DNA of 64,000 nucleotides from Armatimonadota bacterium (GTDB lineage: Bacteria; Armatimonadota; Chthonomonadetes; Chthonomonadales; CAJBBX01). Shown here piece after piece: positions 59,780 through 64,000 of the stretch (position 1 is the first letter of the stretch; each line of letters starts with the position of its first letter). Made by a program: the position numbers and the translations under genes. Where the stretch lies: NCBI GenBank assembly GCA_026392115.1, contig JAPLCQ010000092.1, forward strand, positions 90,226 to 154,225, read 5' to 3'. The notes beneath the pieces were generated by a model. It worked only from the letters and a program-made list of their open reading frames with translations. It ran no database searches and was not told where the DNA came from.

Positions 59780-62527
59780 ATGAGATCGCTCACACTCCTG
59801 GCAGGAGCCGCGTGGCTCCTGTTGAGCATAGCGCCGTCGCCTGCGCAGATGGACCTCTTCGGTGAGGACGAGACGCTCTGGTCGACGCACAGGCTGAACC
59901 CCAAGGTCAAGGTCACGCTGGACTTCCGCAATGCCAGCGTCGACGCCGTGCTCCAGGTGCTGAGCCGGGCCAGCGGGATCCCCATCGTCAAGGATCCGTC
60001 GCTCACGCAGCCGATCACGCTGCAGAGCCCCAAGCAGCAGACGCTCCGCGACGCGTTCTCGATGCTCAGCGTCGCCCTGGGGCTTCGCGGCTACGAGCTG
60101 AAGCGCGACGGCGCCATGATGGTCGTCAAGCAGAAGCAGCAGCGGGGCGGCAGCGGCGGCCGGGGCGGATCGTCGGGGACGAGCGGGTTCGACATGTCCG
60201 CCATGGCGTCCATGTTTGGCTCAAGCCAGCAGACGAGCACCGTTCTCAAGGTCTACAACATTAAGTACGCCAGCGCCAGCCAGGTCGCCAGGGTCATCAA
60301 CGACGTCTTCGCCCTCACGGCCAACCAGGGCTTCGGCATGTTCGGCATGCCCGGAATGATGGGCATGCCGGGGATGCCGGGCGGCATGCCGGGAATGCCC
60401 GGCGGCGGCCCCGGAGGTGGTGGCCCCGGCGGCGGCGGCCCGGGCGGGGCTCCGGCCACTCCGGGCGGCGCGCCGTCGACCACGCCGACGCCTGGCCCGC
60501 GCGCCGATAGCGGTCGGATCGTCCCGGCCGTGAACCAGACGCGGGGCGCCGACGGCGGCTCGAACCTCGAACTGGTCGCCCAGCGCGGCGGCGGCATGTT
60601 TGGCGGTGGCGGCGGCATGTTCAGCGGCGGTGGCGGCGGTATGTTCGGCGGAGGCATGGGTCAGTTCGGTCGGCGCGGTGGCGGCGGCTCCAGCCAGTCG
60701 TCCACGGTGCGCGCATCGTCCGACGACTACAGCAACACGGTGATCGTCAACGCGTCGTCGACCGACCACGAGCAGATCGCCAAGCTGATCGCCGAGATCG
60801 ACAAAGAGGCCGACAAGGCGCAGATCTCGAAGGTCTACCCGCTGGAGTACGCCACAGCCACCGATCTCACGTCCATCATCATGAACGTGCTCAACGCCAA
60901 TGCCAGCCGGGGTCGCGGCTACACCGGCCAGCAGAACACGGGCGGCGGCGGAGGTATGTTCGGCCAGATGTTCGGCGGCAACCGCATGGGCGGCAGCGCC
61001 GCCTCCAGCGGCGTGGGCACGGTGGCGGCCGAGACGCGCACCAACTCGCTCATCGTCACCACGGTGCCGGACAATCAGGAAGTCGTGCAGCAGGTGATCA
61101 AGGAGCTGGACAAGCCGATCAAGTTCGAGACCGGCGCTTTCGTCATCAGCCTCAAGAACGCACGCGCAGACACGGTGGCCTCGTTGATCAACAGCTCGTT
61201 CGGCGGAGGCCGCGCGGGCACGACGGCCAACCGCACGGGCACCGGATCGACCCGAACCAACACGAGCACCAGCCGCACCACCAACAACCGGAGCACCGGC
61301 GGCCTGCCGAGCCTGAACGCCCCGGCCAGGGCGGCCGACGTCGTGCCGACCGAGGTGTTGACCGATGAGGAGATCGTGGACGCGGTGCGCCGCGGCGACG
61401 ACCCGCAGGCTCTGGCGGCGGCCCGGGCGCAGGGCATGGGCGGCTTCGGAGGCATGATCTCGCAGATCATGGGCGGCGGCGGCGGCGGCAACCGCTCCTC
61501 GCAGTCCTCAACGCAGAACGCCGTAAGCTATGACAGCTACGGCCGCGTGGTCACCTACCAGAACCTCTCAGGCACCGTCTCCGCCATCGCGGACACGAAC
61601 ACGAACAGCGTCATCATCGTCACCTCCCCGCAGAACCGCGAGATTCTGCAGAAGATCCTGGATCAGCTGGACCGAATCCCCGAGCAGGTGATGATCGAGA
61701 CCCTCATCGTCGAGGCCAGCCTGGACGCCACCAACAAGCTGGGCGTGGAGTGGAACTTCAAGGGCGGCAGCTCGGCCATCACGTCGGCCTTCGGCCTGGC
61801 GGCCGACACGGCGCAGCCCCAGGGCATGCGCTACACCCTCACCGCCAAGGAGTACTCCGGGTTCCTGAGCGCCCTCAAGACCGACAACCGGTTCGAGGTG
61901 CTCAGCACGCCGCGCATCTTCACCAGCAACAACTCCGAGGCCGAGATCAACATCAGCCAGAGCCTGCCCTACGTAACCAACCAGCGGGTGGACTCGAACG
62001 GCAACTACTCCTACAGCTACTCGTTCATGGATGTGGGCATCGTCCTCACCGTCACGCCGCGGATCACCTCCAACGGCTACGTGACGATGGATGTGACCCA
62101 GACCGCCAACGACTTCGTTCGGTACACCGACTTCAACGCCCCGGTCGTCAACCAACGCGAGGCGCAGACCACGGTCAGTGTACGCGACGGCGAGACCGTG
62201 GTGCTGGGCGGCATCATCAAGGGCAGCCTCTCCTCCACGGTGAACAAGATTCCGATCCTGGGCGACCTCCCGCTGCTGGGCGCCGCCTTCCGGTCAACCA
62301 GCCAGATCAAGTCCAAGACCGAGCTTCTCGTCTTCCTCAGCCCGAAGGTGGTGAGGGACGAGGCCGACGCCCGCGCACTGCGGGAGCGGGTGGAAGGGCA
62401 GCTGCAGCCCAAGACACTGGAGAAGGTGCTCAGCACACGGCAGGGCGAACCTCCGACGACGGAGAAGAGCGCCCCGGCCAAGCTCGAGCCCCTGAAGGAT
62501 GGCGCCAAGGTCCCCGGTAAGTCGTGA
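59780..62527 (+). CDS. gspD: Type II secretion secretin GspD with Gly/Met-rich insertions
   Basis: 915 residues from ATG 59780 (GGAAGG upstream), signal peptide 1-23. STN/N0 domain at about 36-112 (TLDFRNASVDAVLQVLSRAS), then N1, N2 and N3 domains, each interrupted by a low-complexity loop: Gly/Met/Pro-rich at about 185-240 and 270-310 (GMFGGGGGMF style), at about 385-410, and Thr/Ser/Asn-rich at about 475-515. The C-terminal secretin barrel (from about 635) has VEWNFKGGSSAITSAFG, VLSTPRIFTSNNSEAEINIS, VLGGIIKGSLSSTVNKIPIL and GDLPLLGAAFRS. It forms the outer-membrane channel. The protein is longer than usual (650-750) because of the insertions. Confidence 0.92.
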   Translation: MRSLTLLAGAAWLLLSIAPSPAQMDLFGEDETLWSTHRLNPKVKVTLDFRNASVDAVLQVLSRASGIPIVKDPSLTQPITLQSPKQQTLRDAFSMLSVALGLRGYELKRDGAMMVVKQKQQRGGSGGRGGSSGTSGFDMSAMASMFGSSQQTSTVLKVYNIKYASASQVARVINDVFALTANQGFGMFGMPGMMGMPGMPGGMPGMPGGGPGGGGPGGGGPGGAPATPGGAPSTTPTPGPRADSGRIVPAVNQTRGADGGSNLELVAQRGGGMFGGGGGMFSGGGGGMFGGGMGQFGRRGGGGSSQSSTVRASSDDYSNTVIVNASSTDHEQIAKLIAEIDKEADKAQISKVYPLEYATATDLTSIIMNVLNANASRGRGYTGQQNTGGGGGMFGQMFGGNRMGGSAASSGVGTVAAETRTNSLIVTTVPDNQEVVQQVIKELDKPIKFETGAFVISLKNARADTVASLINSSFGGGRAGTTANRTGTGSTRTNTSTSRTTNNRSTGGLPSLNAPARAADVVPTEVLTDEEIVDAVRRGDDPQALAAARAQGMGGFGGMISQIMGGGGGGNRSSQSSTQNAVSYDSYGRVVTYQNLSGTVSAIADTNTNSVIIVTSPQNREILQKILDQLDRIPEQVMIETLIVEASLDATNKLGVEWNFKGGSSAITSAFGLAADTAQPQGMRYTLTAKEYSGFLSALKTDNRFEVLSTPRIFTSNNSEAEINISQSLPYVTNQRVDSNGNYSYSYSFMDVGIVLTVTPRITSNGYVTMDVTQTANDFVRYTDFNAPVVNQREAQTTVSVRDGETVVLGGIIKGSLSSTVNKIPILGDLPLLGAAFRSTSQIKSKTELLVFLSPKVVRDEADARALRERVEGQLQPKTLEKVLSTRQGEPPTTEKSAPAKLEPLKDGAKVPGKS

Positions 62528-62568
62528 CGCCGGCTGAAGCCGGTCGGCAGAAAGGACGGATACCCGAT

Positions 62569-63447
62569 ATGCGAAGCAGACGTTGGCTGGCCGTTCTGGC
62601 CCTGGGCGCAACCGCTTGCGCGGCCTCGGCGCAGGGACCCGGCATGGGACCCGGACCGGGCATGGGCGGCCCCGGGCAGATGGGCCGGATGCCGTTCGTG
62701 ATGGGCACGGTCGCCTCCATCGACCGCGCCACGAGCACCATCATGGTGAACTCGCCCTTCGGCGGCGGCGAGACCGCTGTACGGGTCAACACCCAGACCA
62801 AGGTGGCGGGGCAGGTGACCATCCAGGTCTCCGACCTCAAGGTCGATGATCAGGTCCAGATTCAGGGCATGCCCACCGGGCTCACGGCCAACTCGATCAA
62901 CGCGGGCCAGATGCCCGACTTCCTGCGCATGAACATGGGCCGCGGCCCCGGCGGTCAGCCGGGCCAGGGCGGTCCCGGGCCAGGTGGACCGGGGCAGGGC
63001 GGCCAGCCCGGTCAGGCGGCGCAGGGACAGGGCAACCGCGGCCAGCAGCCGCAGCCGCCCGCGATGGCCTTTGGATCGGTGACGGGCAAGGTCTCCGCCA
63101 CCTCTCCGCTGACCATCGCCGTCAGCAAGGACGTGTCGGTCATCATCAAGCTCGCGCCCGAGGCCAAGATCACCAAGATCACCACCGTGACGCTGGCAAG
63201 CCTCAAGGTGGGCGATCGTATCATGGCCATGGGCGGCGAGGCAGATGACGGCGTCTTCCTGGCCACCGGTATCGGCATCAACATGAGCATGGGCGGCATG
63301 GGTGGTATGGGCGGCGGTCGAGGCGGCATGGGCGGCTTCGGCATGGGCGGCCCGGGTATGATGGGCGGCGGAATGGGTGGCCCTGGCGGTCCCGGTGGTC
63401 CTGGCGGCGGCGGCCCCGGCGGCGGAGGCAACCGGCCTCCGCAGTAG
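62569..63447 (+). CDS. Secreted DUF5666 protein with Gly/Met-rich tail
   Basis: 292 residues from ATG 62569 (AAAGGACGG upstream), signal peptide 1-22. Two OB-like DUF5666 units (about 45-115, MGTVASIDRATSTIMVNSPF with VSDLKVDDQVQIQGMPTG; about 170-240, GSVTGKVSATSPLTIAVSKD with LASLKVGDRIMAMGGEADDG) are joined by a Gly/Pro/Gln linker and end in a Gly/Met-rich tail (GMGGMGGGRGGMGGFGMGG). The composition matches the loops in the secretin just upstream. A small hairpin (CCGGC-TGAA-GCCGG, 62530-62543) separates the two genes. Function unknown; possibly a secretin or envelope partner, since it is last in the T2SS operon. Confidence 0.75.
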   Translation: MRSRRWLAVLALGATACAASAQGPGMGPGPGMGGPGQMGRMPFVMGTVASIDRATSTIMVNSPFGGGETAVRVNTQTKVAGQVTIQVSDLKVDDQVQIQGMPTGLTANSINAGQMPDFLRMNMGRGPGGQPGQGGPGPGGPGQGGQPGQAAQGQGNRGQQPQPPAMAFGSVTGKVSATSPLTIAVSKDVSVIIKLAPEAKITKITTVTLASLKVGDRIMAMGGEADDGVFLATGIGINMSMGGMGGMGGGRGGMGGFGMGGPGMMGGGMGGPGGPGGPGGGGPGGGGNRPPQ

Positions 63448-63469
63448 CCGGCAGCCTGCTCAACACGAA

Positions 63470-63507
63470 CCGAGGGGCCGAGCACCGTATGATGCCCGGC
63501 CCCTCGG
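63470..63507 (+). terminator. Hairpin at the end of the T2SS operon
   Basis: An 11-bp perfect stem (ccgaggggccg / cggcccctcgg) with a 16-base loop starts 23 bases after the DUF5666 gene stop. No T-tract. It is the only strong hairpin in the 256-base gap before the Rpn-like gene; the rest of that gap shows no gene. Confidence 0.6.
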
Positions 63508-63703
63508 CACGTCTGGGCGTCGGGGGCGGGGTCAGAGGCCGTGACGGAGCATTCGAACGCCGGGCCTTCGTCGCGCGAAGGGGTTCAACGGCGGCCATCG
63601 CCTCTCGTACAGGCGCCGCCGCAATGCGATCCGTGAACGTCGCCCAGGTGTTCAGCTTGCCCGCCCGTGTCGGCTATCATGGTGTGAGGGGGCTTCCGCC
63701 GAT

Positions 63704-64000
63704 ATGCACGATACCGATGACCCGCCGATTCGCGAGTTCGCCGACAGGGGCACGCTCTGGCTGTTGGAGTCGACTTCCAACCTCCGCGACCTGGTGGCCA
63801 TGGCCGCCCGGGAGGTGGCCGATTCGCTCGACTTCGCGCGGGCGGAGCGCGTGAATCGCTCGTTCGTCCCCGCCGACCTGCACAAGCAGGAGGCCGACCT
63901 GCTCTACCGCGTGCCGTTCCGCACCGGGAAGTCGGAAGTCTGGGTCTACCTCCTGGTGGAGCACCAGTCGAAGCCCGACCGGTTGATGGGACTGCGGGTA
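63704..64000 (+). CDS. Rpn/YhgA-family PD-(D/E)XK nuclease, 3' end outside window
   Basis: 99 codons open to the window edge from ATG 63704 (GAGGGGG upstream), so the gene is partial. The motif VNRSFVPADLHKQEADLLYR followed by VWVYLLVEHQSKPDRLMGLR is the N-terminal signature of Rpn (recombination-promoting nuclease/putative transposase YhgA-like) proteins; the Glu-Ala-Asp and Glu-His-Gln are the expected PD-(D/E)XK residues. Family members are nucleases linked to horizontal gene transfer, often present in many copies. No inverted repeats or other transposition genes are visible nearby. Confidence 0.75.
   Translation, partial: MHDTDDPPIREFADRGTLWLLESTSNLRDLVAMAAREVADSLDFARAERVNRSFVPADLHKQEADLLYRVPFRTGKSEVWVYLLVEHQSKPDRLMGLRV

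Noticed and set aside
60340..60680. Repetitive G/C-rich stretch that might look like a tandem-repeat locus or CRISPR-like array
   Set aside because: The repeats code in frame for Gly/Met/Pro loops of the secretin; there are no spacers of constant length.
63448..63703. ORF on the plus strand starting at 63489 between the DUF5666 and Rpn-like genes
   Set aside because: It overlaps the Rpn-like gene in another frame, contains the terminator-like hairpin and has no recognisable protein features.

Overview
The window is a 64 kb, very GC-rich piece of a bacterial chromosome, densely packed with about 45 genes. Three features point to Armatimonadota or a close relative. Two prepilins carry the [20 protein letters not shown] leader together with a C-terminal H-X9-DG motif. 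There are many secreted, multi-domain glycoside hydrolases. There is also a complete type II secretion/type IV pilus-like operon containing Gly/Met-rich proteins. This assignment is inferred from gene style; the window holds no rRNA or other phylogenetic marker.

Layout. 1-11.8 kb: large secreted hydrolase-like proteins (a DUF4434 protein cut by the window edge, a frameshifted two-part protein, an HExxH-containing multidomain protein), then a GH4 glycosidase, a xylulokinase and a DnaQ-like exonuclease. 11.8-17.7 kb: a tripartite RND efflux operon (TolC-like, lipoprotein adaptor, AcrB-like pump) preceded by a short intergenic repeat. 17.7-20.8 kb: a sugar-nucleotide transferase, two convergent antitoxin-like genes with no toxin, a small membrane protein and a DUF5009/HGSNAT-like acyltransferase. 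20.9-25.3 kb: a minus-strand four-gene unit (URO-D-like, ankyrin, GH50 agarase-like, polysaccharide deacetylase). 25.5-27.4 kb: two H-X9-DG prepilins. 27.5-48.2 kb: an island of carbohydrate-active proteins (DUF4838-like, GH28-like, GH32, DUF4091, a GH-A clan protein, GH106, and an MFS exporter translationally coupled to a CBM-bracketed hydrolase-like protein that is also frameshifted). 48.4-51.0 kb: a small membrane protein and a two-component system. 51.2-63.4 kb: a T2SS operon (E-F-G-H-I-J-K-L-M-C/P-like-D) ending in a DUF5666 protein. The window closes inside an Rpn-family nuclease gene.

How the parts may work together. Most hydrolases have Sec or lipoprotein signals, and no SusC/D-type uptake pair is present. 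The T2SS-like machine is the obvious candidate for moving them, or the H-X9-DG pseudopilins, across an outer membrane. The promoter regions of the T2SS operon and of the second prepilin share tandem TTCAT repeats about one helical turn apart, and the T2SS copy lies next to a divergently transcribed OmpR-family regulator. This suggests, but does not prove, coordinated control. The GH4 enzyme, xylulokinase and nucleotidyltransferase would handle sugars inside the cell.

No intergenic stretch exceeds 300 bases. No rRNA, intact tRNA, CRISPR array or insertion sequence was seen.
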